Below are positions 51,890-62,843 of a stretch of 64,000 nucleotides of DNA, one piece after another (position 1 is the first letter of the stretch; each line of letters opens with the position of its first letter). The notes under the pieces are model-generated. The model saw only the letters and a list, made by a program, of their open reading frames with translations. It was not told the origin of the DNA and searched no databases. The stretch is taken from NCBI GenBank assembly GCA_949825065.1, contig OX463856.1, positions 16,390,095 through 16,454,094 of the forward strand. The letters run 5' to 3'. This DNA is from Odontocerum albicorne (lineage: Eukaryota; Arthropoda; Insecta; Trichoptera; Odontoceridae). A program made the position numbers and the translations under genes.

Positions 51890-53635
51890 ATTAAACTTTT
51901 TGACGCTTAGCAAAAAAATACTTTGTTGAGCATTTTTACATCAAATTATATACAAAGTATTGAAAACGATCGCTCGAGTTTTCCAAAAATTTTAAACGTT
52001 TTTAAAAATATGTTTAACCTTATTGTCAAAGTTTTCATTGAAAAGTATCTTAAACCTTATTGTCAAAGTTTTCATCAAAATTCAATTTTAACTTTTAATT
52101 TAAAATTTTGTAGTTTTTTAAATGTTTCAGACCTTAATTTATAATCCAGCACGAGTTTTGTATGAAAGCTTTCCTATAATGTTAATATTCAATACAGAGA
52201 TTTAGTAAAAATATCCCCTCAGACATCTCCAAATTAATACCAAAGGTTAATACATCCACGTGTTTATGAAATATAACTTTTATGTGCTAGTGCCAAGAAA
52301 TACACAATAGCTATCGGGAATTAGGATAAGAGTTTGAACGGGCGGGGATATTCTATCCTAAGAATTTTATGGATTCTAACAAAAGAATATGCAAAGAATA
52401 CATATCTAAATATACTCGTATCTTAGTATGAATCTTAAATTATCAAGTAAACAAAAACTTTATCAGAAATGGTACATTTTGGAGACACTCAAAGGGCATT
52501 TTACACCAGAACTACCCAAAGACAAAGTGTATTCTATTAAGAAATCAAGATATAAGCAGGATTTTTAATAGCGATCTTCAATTACTAGTATTTTTTATTG
52601 CCTGATTATTAATTTTAATTTTATTAATTGGTTTATGCAATTCCACTTTTTGATCATTCCTTCAATTCTGTTCACTTTGGTCAAAACCAACCAGCATTTT
52701 GGTCATAAACCAAGTATCTCGAGCACAAGCGATATCTTCTCTTATGTAACGCCTCCTAAAATAAGCACCCCACAGGTTTTTCTACTTGGTCATTCGATCG
52801 AATAGGTGTATAGTCTCTGGTCCCTTTGCCATTGACACTTCCCACTAGAATTGACCATTCAAGGGTTTCGATCTCTCTTTGTGCTATGTGTTCCAAATAT
52901 CGTGAGATATTGTCGCACATAGAATGTGAGATGCACACATCACAGCATAAAAATGTGTCTCAGCTCAGAGTTCTTTAATAATTGTGGCAGTCTCGGGCAT
53001 AGAATACGCAAGAAGCACCTCCAAAGTTTAACTTTTTAGTTATGAATATGTTCTTTTTATTACTATTGTTCAATATGATAATTGCTGGACCGGCGCCACT
53101 GGGCGCACGTGTGCAAATAGTACGAGGGAGCAGCACTGACTGGTAGACACCTATTTTATTAATAATATGCACCCGAACCCTTAATACACCTACCTTTCTT
53201 GGTAGATATATTAAAAACTCTTGCCTGAGGAGTTCGTGTTATTGTATTCCGCTTTAGCATAACCATGAAGACGAGTTTATAAGAAGATTTCGCCAAAATA
53301 CGCGGACAATGCAGACACTGTTTTCTGTCTCTTCATTTCTCCTCCTCTTGATGTGACGATACAGTCCAAGTCAGACTCTGACCTCCTTAAGTAACTCCAG
53401 TCTAGATATAGTGCCTTCATCAGCCCAGTCTGCAGTGCATTCGGTGTTATTTCATACTTCTTTAACCTGCATTCTTTTAGAAATATTCTGCCCATGAAAT
53501 ACTCTTCAGCCTCATGTGTGTGGAGGGTTTGGATTCTTCGTGGAGATTATTTTTCATTTTCTAGGTCATGTTAAATTTTTACTAGCCACAACACATCATT
53601 CAAAATTTTCTTCGTTTTAATGGAAAGTCGAATCT
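51890..53635. other. No recognised gene
   Basis: AT-rich to 52700. Then two blocks with mixed composition (52740-52940 and 53060-53130, plus 53290-53520) hold short frames on - without recognised motif. TACTCGTA at 52413-52420. Confidence 0.35.
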
Positions 53636-53639
53636 TGGA

Positions 53640-54035
53640 GTATATGGACATAATAACGCTAAAACTCTCCATTTTATGAATTTAGAGAACCGCTTTACTA
53701 GGCAATACTGCAATGAAGTGATAAGGGATGAATGTGAACTTAAGGCTGATGACTTAATTAAGACGAATACGAGCATTCTGAGATGGTTTAGACACGTGGA
53801 ACAAATGAATGAAGAAAGACTAACAAAACAGATATATAGAGCAAATATGAGTAGAAGGCGTTGTAGAGGAAGAACAATGACAGTATGGTTGAATCAAATT
53901 CATTATATTCTGGAATAAGGAAATGTAGAAGGTATGTCGGTGTGAGACTAAGGATGTGTATCAAGATAGGAAAGTCTTGCGCTCTGTTCTCTCTGCCTAC
54001 CCTGATAGGGAGATGGCGTGATGGTACGAATGTAT
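53640..54035 (+). pseudogene. LINE family A, C-terminus and 3' end
   Basis: The frame 53676-53918 reads FTRQYCNEVIRDECELKAD, SILRWFRHVEQMNEERLTKQ, IYRANMSRRRCRGRTMTVWL, NQIHYILE, the best-preserved C-terminal stretch of this family. It is followed after a frame break by CGCTCTGTTCTCTCTGCCTA (WRSVLSAY) and the 3' end GATGGCGTGATGGTACGA. Confidence 0.85.
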
Positions 54036-54269
54036 ATAAAAATATATATCTTTGAAATTCCGCTGTTGTAAACCCGAGTCATCCCCTTCATTCCCAAGTT
54101 CGGGGCTAGAGTCATTAGACTAGCACGCGCCTTCGCATCGGACCAGTCGCATTAGTAGCAACTAACCGCCCCCACGTTATATCAGAGTGGGGAAGTATCC
54201 ACTCCATGCACCAACTCATTCATGATACACTCGCTGTTATTGTTAAACCTTCGAAGGGTGCCTCACTCG

Positions 54270-54400
54270 ATGCATGTTTTGTATTATTGTATTGTATTAC
54301 AGTTTCGCTGTATACAGTTCAACCTGACATGTTTATCGCTAGGTTGTATTGTATCAATGTGGCAATATCTTTCAGCCTACGAGAAAGACGTTAAATAATC
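54270..54400 (-). mobile_element. SINE family 1, 3' part
   Basis: Read on +: ATTACAGTTTCGCTGTATAC, AGTTCAACCTGACATGTTTA, AATGTGGCAATATCTTTCAG. An extra ATCGCTAGGTTGTATTGTA is inserted within the tail. Confidence 0.6.
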
Positions 54401-54664
54401 ATGCATACATATTTCAATTGAAGATATTTTTGCAAGCTAGTAAGTTGATCTAATATAACTTATTTGCTTGCTATTCGGCATATTGCGAAAAAACGTTATA
54501 GGAAGATGGTAGCGTATGAACCAACAGGTGAGTGGCGAATGTTTTCAAATCATGCATGATGATCCCAGGCTAGCAGACATCACTCGCTAGTTTCTTCATC
54601 AGAATATCGGGAGTTATTTCAACAGAAGTCCCTTGGGACACCCTTCTATCTATCTATTTTTGTT

Positions 54665-55150
54665 TTATGCATACCATCACACCATTTCCCTATCTGGATA
54701 GGCTGAGAGGACAGATCACCAGCCTTTCTCTTATCACCCATCCTTCTCCTCTTCGACGCCCATAAGTTTCCTTCTTTCAAACTACTATTCACTTCATCCA
54801 ACCACACTTCCCAGGGTCATTGTTTACCACATCCTTCAGCAATGCTTGCACAATATATATGTTTTGTTAGTCTTTCTTCATTCATTTGCCCTTAATCCCC
54901 AAACAATATCAAAGTGCTCTTCTTTCTGCTCATCACATGTCTTAATTTCAAATTCAACCCTAATTACTTTATTCCTAATTCTGTTATATATTGTCACCAT
55001 TTATACAGCATTCATTCGGTTTCTTTAAGTTTTTTCTATGTCCACGTTTCACTCCCATGCATCAAAGTTGGTAATAAACTACTGTTGTGGACTATCATCT
55101 TAGAAGACTTTGATACTGTCCGGCCCGAGTATATATGTTTCAGTACCCCA
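54665..55150 (-). mobile_element. LINE family A, long 3' fragment
   Basis: Read on +: CATACCATCACACCATTTCC, TTCATCCAACCACACTTCCC, GTTTTGTTAGTCTTTCTTCA, AAAGTGCTCTTCTTTCTGCT, TTCTGTTATATATTGTCACC, TCCACGTTTCACTCCCATGC (antisense of GSETWTW), CTACTGTTGTGGACTATCAT. It joins a family C copy at 55150. Confidence 0.75.
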
Positions 55151-55465
55151 TTGACACCTGGATTAGCAATATAACAAAGGTAGAATACGTCATAAAGGTG
55201 TGCAAAATAATGAAGAGGCAATGGGCAGGACACGTAGCTAGAATGTCAGACTCCCGATGAACATCCGAAATAATCCAATGGCACCCAAGAGGCATAAAGA
55301 GTCCCAGAAGAAGACCGAAAGTACGCTGGATAGATGAAATTAAGAAGCGTGGCAGCATCACAATCAGGCATCAACGCGCAAAAAACCGAACTATTTGGAG
55401 TCAACTTGGGGAGACCTTCATTCAGCAGTGGATCGACCCTGGTTGACAATGATGATGATGACTCC
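55150..55465 (+). pseudogene. LINE family C, C-terminus with GAT tail
   Basis: AGAGGCAATGGGCAGGACAC, GTAGCTAGAATGTCAGACTC (RQWAGHVARMSDS), GGCACCCAAGAGGCATAAAG (HPRGIK), CGCTGGATAGATGAAATTAA (RWIDEIK), TTTGGAGTCAACTTGGGGAG, ATCGACCCTGGTTGA stop and tail CAATGATGATGATGAC. The tail of trinucleotide repeats is typical of RTE-type LINEs. Frame breaks occur in the middle. Confidence 0.8.
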
Positions 55466-55509
55466 ATTGACATTGAGAAAATTGGGTTTCCTATAGCTTA
55501 CATGCTGTG

Positions 55510-55575
55510 TATTATATTTTTATAGCGCTTTTAAACGACGCCAAACTATCACAATGTAAAAAAAATATGATCTCT
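55510..55575 (+). mobile_element. SINE family 3 tail fragment
   Basis: TAGCGCTTTTAAACGACGCC, AAACTATCACAATGT and AAAAAAAA resemble the tail of the family 3 copy at 34440 (read on -). Confidence 0.45.
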
Positions 55576-55579
55576 TCAC

Positions 55580-56380
55580 AGTCAGAACTGTTGGTATGTG
55601 CTAAGACTGTGTGCTTGCTGAAATGCTTGAATAACCACATAATCTTCCAGGTGTCTTCTATCTACAGTAAGACCAACCGTGATCCTCAATCATTTTAGAG
55701 ATGAGGATAAGGATTGTCAGGATATAGAAACATCCATCCTCCAATGGGAGATGGCACCTCAAGAAGAAGAAGAAAACAATATTTATTACTTAAAAATATA
55801 CAAGTAGAGAGTAAAGTTTCGCAATGAAATACCCACACGTAAATGAGTTAATCCTAAACTGTTCTGTCTCCCCCTTATCTGGGATCTCGCCCAATTTACA
55901 CGCGTTCTTATCACCGATAAATCCCACACTTACCTGGAATAATAATTTGTACGGCACCAATCTGATATCCATATAATAATTACAATAAATAACATATCAG
56001 GTAATTGTTACCTTCTTTGCATGATTACTATTATGAATTGCATCATGATTTTAATACTTCTCGTAAAATAACATAAAGAAAACGTGATTGAATGTTGAAA
56101 AATGTGTAATCCATAATTAAATTCTGATATAATTTTTATTAATTATAATAATAAAAATTGTAACATAACTTAATCATATGTTTTTGGTTGCTCTTGAAGT
56201 GGCATATTTGATTTACTATATGCTATATCTTTTTTCCGCGTCCAATGAATGTTGCATTTCTTCTTTCTTCGAATAACATTTCCACTTATATATTAGTTTG
56301 ATTGTTAAACTTTTAATATTGAATCGGTTCATGTATTAAATTGTCCATAGTTGTTTTTTTATAATTATATTTACTAATCA
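55580..56380. other. No recognised gene
   Basis: A possible LINE end near 55680-55765 (tail AAGAAGAAGAAGAAA) precedes AT-rich unassigned sequence. Confidence 0.35.
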
Positions 56381-56381
56381 A

Positions 56382-56998
56382 AATATTGTAATAGTGTTTT
56401 AGCTTTGATGTAGTGGCACTTTGATGTGGCAGATTGCCTGTTTAAAAATCTATGTGATAGGAGAATCTACCAACCAAATTAATGAAAATGGCATTAAAAG
56501 AGGCTAACTTTGTACGCATGATAGAGATGGTAACGGTATTGTGATTGACAATAAAATTAAAATATTGTAATAGCGTTTTGCCTTTGATGTAGTGGCACTT
56601 TGATGTGGTAGATTGCCTGTTTAACCTCTAAGCGAGTGAGATTTTGTAAGTAAAATACAAAAAATGATTTTGTAAGTAAGTAAGTATATAAATAACATAA
56701 TTGCAGCCGCCATATACAAAATAATTGAATATATGAAACATTTGAGCCATGCCCGTTTTATGGATAAATTCACGTATTCGGGAATAAAAACATTAAGCGT
56801 ACCGTGTACGTGTACGTCCATACTCCCTTGAGGTACAAATTCGCTCACCTTACGCCGTACGGACATACTCGTTTAGAGGTTAAAAATCTATGTGATAGGA
56901 GAATCCACCAGCCAAATTATTGAAAATTGCATTAAAAAAGGCTAACTTTGCACGCCTAATAGAGATGGTAACGGTATTGATATTGAAAATAAAATTAA
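56382..56998. repeat. 179-bp tandem duplication, second unit split by a MITE
   Basis: Unit 1 (56382-56560) and unit 2 (56561-56998) share AATATTGTAATAGTGTTTT, GCTTTGATGTAGTGGCACTT, TGATGTGGCAGATTGCCTGT, AATCTATGTGATAGGAGAAT, TAGAGATGGTAACGGTATTG. Removing the 259-bp MITE plus one TTAA makes unit 2 also 179 bp. Confidence 0.92.
56621..56883. mobile_element. piggyBac-type MITE with TTAA duplication
   Basis: The element 56625-56879 (255 bp) is flanked by TTAA (56621-56624, 56880-56883). Its ends are CCTCTAAGCGAGT and (inverted) CCTCTAAACGAGT. Unit 1 of the surrounding tandem repeat preserves the empty site (GCCTGTTTAAAAATC, single TTAA). TTAA duplication with CC... ends is diagnostic of the piggyBac superfamily. 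An 81-codon - frame inside has no recognised transposase motif. Confidence 0.92.
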
Positions 56999-56999
56999 T

Positions 57000-57215
57000 T
57001 GTATTGTATTATACTTTTCCTGTGTACAGTACCACCGTGAGGGCTTATTGATATGTGGGAATCCCTTTTTACCAATCAGAAATATGTTAAAGAGGTCTTA
57101 ACTGTCAAAACCAAGTATGGTATCTTAAAAAAATCAGAATTACAATGAAAAGCGAACCCGTGGTCTTCGGGATCAAGACAGACGTCTTATCAACTAGGCC
57201 ACGGAGCAATCCCTC
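57000..57215 (-). mobile_element. SINE family 1
   Basis: Read on +: CTGTGTACAGTACCACCGTG, AGGGCTTATTGATATGTGGG, ACCAATCAGAAATATGTTAA, AAGCGAACCCGTGGTCTTCG (box B complement mutated), AGACGTCTTATCAACTAGGC, CACGGAGC. Confidence 0.82.
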
Positions 57216-57219
57216 TTTA

Positions 57220-58100
57220 TTGAATTTGGTGGTCAGCATGATAATTCTGGACGGAAGTGGTATAGTGCCTTTGAAAATAAAATAAAAAGATTCGTTAATT
57301 CCAATTAGAGTAGAATTAGCCAAATTCTACGACTGTGTTTGACGAGAAGTTTGTTACCCTTTGTCCAGCAAACATCACATTACTATGTTTGAAAGTTGAT
57401 AAAAAGGAACCCTGTTACCAATGTATTTGACAGAATTGGCTCCTGGGCCCAATCTTTACAATAATTTTCCATCATAGTCAATCAGCTACAGTATTAGTAC
57501 TAGTTTTTAAAAAATTCTTAGTAATCTTTAGTTGTTATTTTTACAAGACAGAAACTCGTGAGAGGAAATGAGGCACATACTTGTACTCGTACATAGCACG
57601 GGCGCACCCATCTCGAAGATTGAGTTTGATTGACTCATTACACGAGATCAGATTTGGTGTCAGGTATGGGATAATTATATGGCGATAGGATCACCTATTA
57701 AACCAGCGCACAGTGTGTGGAATAGCCATAAGCAAAGGGGAAAAAACTTTACTGATGAATATATTAAGTTTATGGAAAATAAAGCATCTATTCTATCTTC
57801 AGATTAACTGTTACTTCCAACTATGTAGCAATATCTAAGTTATTTTATTTCTAATTGTTTTATAGTGTTGTCAAAGTTACTTTGAATAAGTAACACGGTG
57901 ACAAGTATTTTTCAATCTTAAGTAGCATACACACATACATACCGTCTGCCGTGTCTTATTTCTAGTTGTAACATTTGTCTCTAAGAAACAGTTATTCTTT
58001 CTTTATCTCATCATTTCTCATCATATCTCATCATTAGACAACACAGTAATTATTAAAAAAAACTGATTTAAAGTTCTATATATCTATTTCCTGCAACTTA
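57220..58100. other. No recognised gene
   Basis: AT-rich; TACTCGTA at 57584-57591. No other motif. Confidence 0.4.
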
Positions 58101-58104
58101 TGTT

Positions 58105-58235
58105 AACTACCCTTAATAACTGCCTTTCGCGTCGCGGAGTGTAGGGATAGATGGAGAGGTGTCGTAAGAGGCTATCGTGGGAATCACGATGCTAAGTCGT
58201 GAGCTACACGACAGGATGATGATGATATCTATTTC
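58105..58235 (+). pseudogene. LINE 3' terminus with GAT tail
   Basis: GATAGATGGAGAGGTGTCGT encodes DRWRGVVRG, the last block of several insect LINE polymerases (R-RWR-VVR). A stop and the tail GACAGGATGATGATGATAT follow. Confidence 0.55.
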
Positions 58236-58587
58236 CACTATTTGGAAGTACATTTAGGCTTAATAAGCGTTAATCAACATTGTTTTAAGTTTTTTAATTT
58301 ATGTTATATACGAGTATTTCACAGTTATCTTTCATCCAATTATTTCTAGCTCTATCAAACATTGTAATGCCGGATATTCTTCAATTTTTATGCTTTTATC
58401 ATACCTTTTCAAAACCAAGGCTTCGTTTGCATATATCAAGGCTAGCACTAACACTATTGTGCACTGTAATTTTGGAAGATTTAAAAATAATTAGTGTACC
58501 GTTGTCCTTGTTACCTGCAGCAAGAAACCTTTCATCACGCCATGTGTTTTATAGTGTAGACAAAAAAACATATATTTTAACAGAATG

Positions 58588-58760
58588 ACTTCCGTGGCCT
58601 TAGAGTAGTGCCCTTGTCTTCGCCCAGAAGTTAAGGGCTCGATTTCCAAAGGGTTAAAAAAATCCAGTCTGTTTTTGATATTCATGAGATAAAAAATTCA
58701 ACCGATTGGATTAAATTGTCATATGGCATTAACCCCATTAAGTTGTTTCATATGTACAAT
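58588..58760 (+). mobile_element. SINE family 1
   Basis: TGACTTCCGTGGCCTTAGAG (box A), TTAAGGGCTCGATTTCC (box B), AAAATCCAGTCTG, CCGATTGGATTAAATTGTCA, TATGGCATTAACCCCATTAA. Confidence 0.75.
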
Positions 58761-58764
58761 CAAA

Positions 58765-59345
58765 ATATATAACTTTCAATTCTTACTACGTGTATCTGGA
58801 CTGCAAGAAATTTTGAGTATATGCCATGATAAACAATTATTGTCGCCGGTTACTTTTGTTCTAATGAAGAATGAAAGAACTACTATTTGTTAGATTTAAA
58901 TTGAAATTACCACCATCGTCTAACAGTTCTTGTGTTATTGTATTTATTTTAGTTTGAATTGTGAAATATGTAAATACTTGCGATTGTGAAGTGATAATTT
59001 AAAACGTACATGACAGGTGGAGTTTGTTAATTTTATATTTGTTGCACCGCGGCGTGTGGACTTATACATAGATGCTCTTTTTCATAGCAACATTTCGACT
59101 AATTGAGTTTGATCTAAATATGTCTAGCTTAAGGATGTTTCAATGAAATTGTGCGAATACATATTATTTTGTTGATAGTTATATCTCATGAGTGGCTACA
59201 GCTCGGATTTGTCACATTGTTAATTTGTGTTTATGCGTAAATTTTGAAGGTGCAACTTACTGTGTCAGGTTATGACCCTAGTGAGACTGCTAATAAAGAT
59301 CGCTTATCTTGTGTCGAGTAGAGTTATGTAAATATTTATTTGAAT
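58765..59345. other. No recognised feature
   Basis: AT-rich, unassigned. Confidence 0.4.
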
Positions 59346-59349
59346 AAAA

Positions 59350-59945
59350 AAATGACGGTTGGCGTCGCCATGAACGAAACCAGGAGGATAATAACAGGAT
59401 GCTTAAAACCAATTTCAGTGGAGAATATTTACATAATAATCTTTATTACCTCACCTTATAATAAATACATTAAAGTTCTTCACCTGGCCTAGAAAGAACG
59501 TATCAAATTTAAGACCCAAGACAATCCATATATGGTCACCAGCTAGCTAGCAATATCTAGATTGAAATCAAGGAATATTTTCATAAAGAAGTGGAAAGAA
59601 AAAAACACCTGATTACTGGATCGAGTGTTCAAGAAAAATGGCATTAGCAGCCCAGTGCCTTGGCCTACTTGTAGAGCCCTGAATATTCTCCCAGTAGGGG
59701 TTACTGTTTGCAAGGTAAACATGCAGAGATGAGGTATTGAAAGAAAGTAACACTGTATGTAATTGTGAGGCTATACGGGACTTACAACATATGTTAACTT
59801 GTCCGAACATCGAGACTATGTGCTTGGTGCATGACTTGATTGATGCGAATGATAGGCAAATTTTTATTACTTCCTACAGGGAACACGTGGCAAAATTAAG
59901 TACAGACGGTCCAGACACGGAAATGAATGCATAAAATAATATAAA
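59350..59945 (+). pseudogene. Jockey-like LINE, C-terminal region (family F)
   Basis: GGCGTCGCCATGAACGAAAC through AATTTCAGTGGAG encodes VAMNETRRIITGCLKPISVE, a signature of Jockey-type polymerases after the thumb. Later the frame to 59934 reads CNCEAIRDLQHMLTCPNIET, a C-C-H-C cluster, then HVAKLSTDGPDTEMNA and a stop. About 600 bp covering what would be the protein's last third, with frame breaks between the two blocks. Confidence 0.8.
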
Positions 59946-59954
59946 TAAACATAC

Positions 59955-60690
59955 ATTTATTCATACTATCACGCCATTTCCCTGTCGGGGTTAAATTGAG
60001 AGGACAGAGCACCAGACTTTCCTAACTCGACACACATCCTTAGCCTCTTCTACATCCATACAACTACAATTTCGAAACGATTTCTCTGTCTTTCAACGTT
60101 TCATTGTTTTAAAATATTCAATTGATCCAACCACACTTTCCTTGGTCTTCCTCTACCACTATTGATATTTAAACTATGTATTTGTTTTATTGGCCTTTCA
60201 TTATTCATTCTTTTACGTGCCCAAACCATCTCAGAGTGATCTTCTTTATATTTTCAAATATATCAGGCCTTAAATTCACATTCACCCCTAATCTAATTAT
60301 TCCGTATTTCGTCATACATTGTCACCCTATGTATTCGTCTTCTCTGTATACGCATTTCTACAACATTTATTTGGCTCCTACAGTCTTTTTCCATGTCCAC
60401 GTTTCTCTCCATACATAATATTTGGTATTAAAATACTATTGTGAACTAACATTTGGGCTGATTTTGATAACTGTCTGGTTTGAGTATACGTATTTTAGTG
60501 CCCCATTAACGTTGTTTCCTATCGCTACACCCCGTTTGATACCCCTCTAATTCTACTATAATCTGAAAAAAATACTATCCAAATAACAAAATTCCACAAC
60601 TTGCTCCAATCTTGCATTGTTTACCCCTATATCTCATTTACTTATACTCTTTTTACGCTTAAAATAACCATAATTACATGTCTTAAAGAA
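59955..60690 (-). mobile_element. LINE family A, longest copy in the window
   Basis: Read on +, it runs uninterrupted from CATACTATCACGCCATTTCC (3' end) through CCAACCACACTTTCCTTGGT, CCCAAACCATCTCAGAGTGA, TCATACATTGTCACCCTATG, CATGTCCACGTTTCTCTCC, GTGCCCCATTAACGTTGTTT, CTATCGCTACACCCC, AACTTGCTCCAATCTTGC to CCCCTATATCTCATTTACTT. It gives the backbone order against which the shorter copies can be placed. No long open frame remains. Confidence 0.8.
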
Positions 60691-60694
60691 TTGT

Positions 60695-61140
60695 CAACGA
60701 GCGCGTAATGCAGTAATAAAACTTTGTACCATTATAACATTTCAAGAATTCGTTCATTTTTAGATCATTCCTTGAATTTTGATTTACGTCATATGGCCCA
60801 ATGGTGAAATCATCGATTGAGAAAATAAATATTCAGAAGAAATTGGGTGGAGCATCTCCCACCAACTGAAAACTGCAATATTTGTCTAAATGCTATCAAA
60901 CGTCGATTCAAGGTCCGAACAATTTGTTGCATTGGCCTGCAGAAGCGATCGATTAAAGTTTTTTTAACGATTCACCGACCAATGTTTATCGGAGAATCAG
61001 TGTTTAGAATATTGGGCAGGTGTTACCAACTAATGGGCCGAATGTTTTTTTAAATCCATGCAAATAAGAAATTTTGGCATAAATTTGTTGTATTGAATTG
61101 TAAAACTCTACGGTTCACGCATTAATATAATACAAGTATT
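60695..61140. other. No recognised gene
   Basis: A 68-codon + frame (60847-61053) starting MEHLPPTENCNICLNAIKRR contains a C--C pair but no recognised domain. Confidence 0.35.
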
Positions 61141-61144
61141 AAAC

Positions 61145-61345
61145 GCTTTCTTTCCAGTACATGTCCGGCTTATTGCTATGTTGAAATATTTTATAGCCAA
61201 CCAGAAAGATTTTAAGCATGCCTTAAGTAAAAAAAAACAGACGAAATGACCTTAAAAAATTTGATACCAGTGGGAATCAAATTCGCAACCTCCAGGTTGG
61301 AAGACAGATGTCACACTAGGTCAAGGAGGTCATTTAGTTCAAATT
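61145..61345 (-). mobile_element. SINE family 1
   Basis: Read on +: GTACATGTCCGGCTTATTGC, ATAGCCAACCAGAAAGATTT, CCAGTGGGAATCAAATTCGC, AACCTCCAGGTTGG, AGGTCAAGGAGGTCAT. Confidence 0.8.
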
Positions 61346-61364
61346 ATTAATAAATTAATTATAC

Positions 61365-61570
61365 GTAACATCATACTCTTTTCTCGTCAGTATAGGCAGA
61401 GAGGACAATGCGCCAGATTTTCCTGTCATAACACACCTTTTGCTTTCTCTTCATCTGTATACTTTCTCATAGAAATCTTTCGATTTATCCGACTTTTTAC
61501 GATTCCTTTTTTTCAAAATATCATTCGCTTGATACAATCATACTTGGTTTTCTTTTAACATAATTAATCA
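61365..61570 (-). mobile_element. LINE family A, 3' end
   Basis: Read on +: GGCAGAGAGGACAATGCGCC, AGATTTTCCTGTCATAACAC, ATCATTCGCTTGATACAATC, ATACTTGGTTTTC. Confidence 0.7.
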
Positions 61571-61794
61571 AGTTTATATTTTCTTAAAATTTCTTTGCGT
61601 ATAAATGTTACCAAACAAGATTAAGTACGATAAAAACTGAGATGTTATCAATTAACACATTTTTTTCTATTTACCCTTGATGCTCGCAAATTGAATCGAT
61701 ATATTGAGGGTTAATTATGATAAGTTCGATGTGGCTTATTTAGAAACTCCTAGGTATCTTCGTGAGAGAAATATAAAGCTAGTTAAATAAATAT

Positions 61795-62630
61795 TAAATG
61801 GTTAAATTCCATCGTAGCAATATTATTTTATATAAGTTTATTAAAAGTGACGACATGCTTAATAAAATATCTCAATGCAGACAAAGTGAGGGCAATTATA
61901 AGAAAAATATCAAAGGAATAAAATGTGAATTTATTGATTAAATTCTACCTTGAAATAATTTTATTGCAAGCTTGTTAAAGAAGATGACATGCTTGTTAAA
62001 ATATCTGAACACAGTTAAAATGTGAGCAATTATGCCAAAAATATCGAGTCAGTAAAACGTATATTACGTGGTTAAATTCTGTCTCAACAAAATGATTCCA
62101 TAAAAAAAAAATTTCAAAACTATCTCAATGAAGAATAAAATATGGGCAATCATGAGAAAATATCATGTCAGTAAAATCTCTATTTAATGGTTAAGTTCTG
62201 TCTCAGAAAAATAATTTCGATGAAATAAGGAAATAAGAAGCGTACCGTCGTTGCAAATAATACAAGATTGTTCAAAACGATGATATATGTGTATATAGTA
62301 TATTTAAATAACCTAACGCAGGTAAAATTAAGAAAATTATGAGAAAAATACGAGTATCTAGCCAGTAAAATCTGTATTAAATTATTCAATTCTGTCTCAC
62401 CAAAATAATTTCAACGTAATAAGGATATAGGAAGCATATTATCCTTTCGAATGATACAAGACTATTCAAAACGATGATAATATATGTTTCCTAAAATAAC
62501 ATAATGCAGGTAAAATGACGAAAATTAGGTTTAAAATATCAACCCAGTAAAAACATGTGTATGTCTTATAGTTAAATTATGCCTTAACAATATCAATCCA
62601 CACAAGCTTATTACAAAACCATGATATGCT
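61795..62630. repeat. Degenerate tandem array, six units of about 118-192 bp
   Basis: The anchor GGTTAAATTCYGTCTC recurs near 61801, 61936, 62071, 62189, 62381 and 62571. A second anchor (ATGAGAAAAATATC ... CAGTAAAATCT) precedes each. Units 4 and 5 hold an extra block (AAATAAGAAGCGTACCGTCG / GATATAGGAAGCATATTATC, then AATAATACAAGATTGTTCAA). Confidence 0.7.
62349..62356. repeat. TA-CGAG-TA insertion in a tandem unit
   Basis: GAGAAAAATACGAGTATC here against GAGAAAATATC and AAAAATATC at the same point of sister units. Confidence 0.8.
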
Positions 62631-62685
62631 TCCTTGAATATATCAATGTCTGTTGATTATAAGAATATCTAGGTTTATTTCTAAG

Positions 62686-62843
62686 AGTTGCAAACTCCTG
62701 CTAGTACGGCATTGCCCCTCAAATGGGCGTGTCGTGCTACACGGGATTCCGGCTCACCAGCGCTCTCGCAGGACCGCTGTCCGTCCCAACTCTGCCCGCC
62801 ATAAACCATTGGCAGGCATCATCACTGCGTCTGTATTCATCAG
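62686..62843 (+). CDS. GC-rich exon candidate, unknown protein
   Basis: About 155 bp near 58% GC in a sea of 30% GC, ending CATCAG before a donor GTAAAA (62844-62849). Two acceptors are possible: after CTAAG (62685) or after CTGCTAG (62704). From the first, the frame reads SCKLLLVRHCPSNGRVVLHG ... ITASVFIR. From the second, it reads YGIAPQMGVSCYTGFRLTS, ALAGPLSVPTLPAINHWQAS, SLRLYSS. Neither is a family I recognise. It lies on the same strand as the exon at 64-140 and could belong to the same gene, or be a non-coding exon or an unrecognised repeat. Confidence 0.3.
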
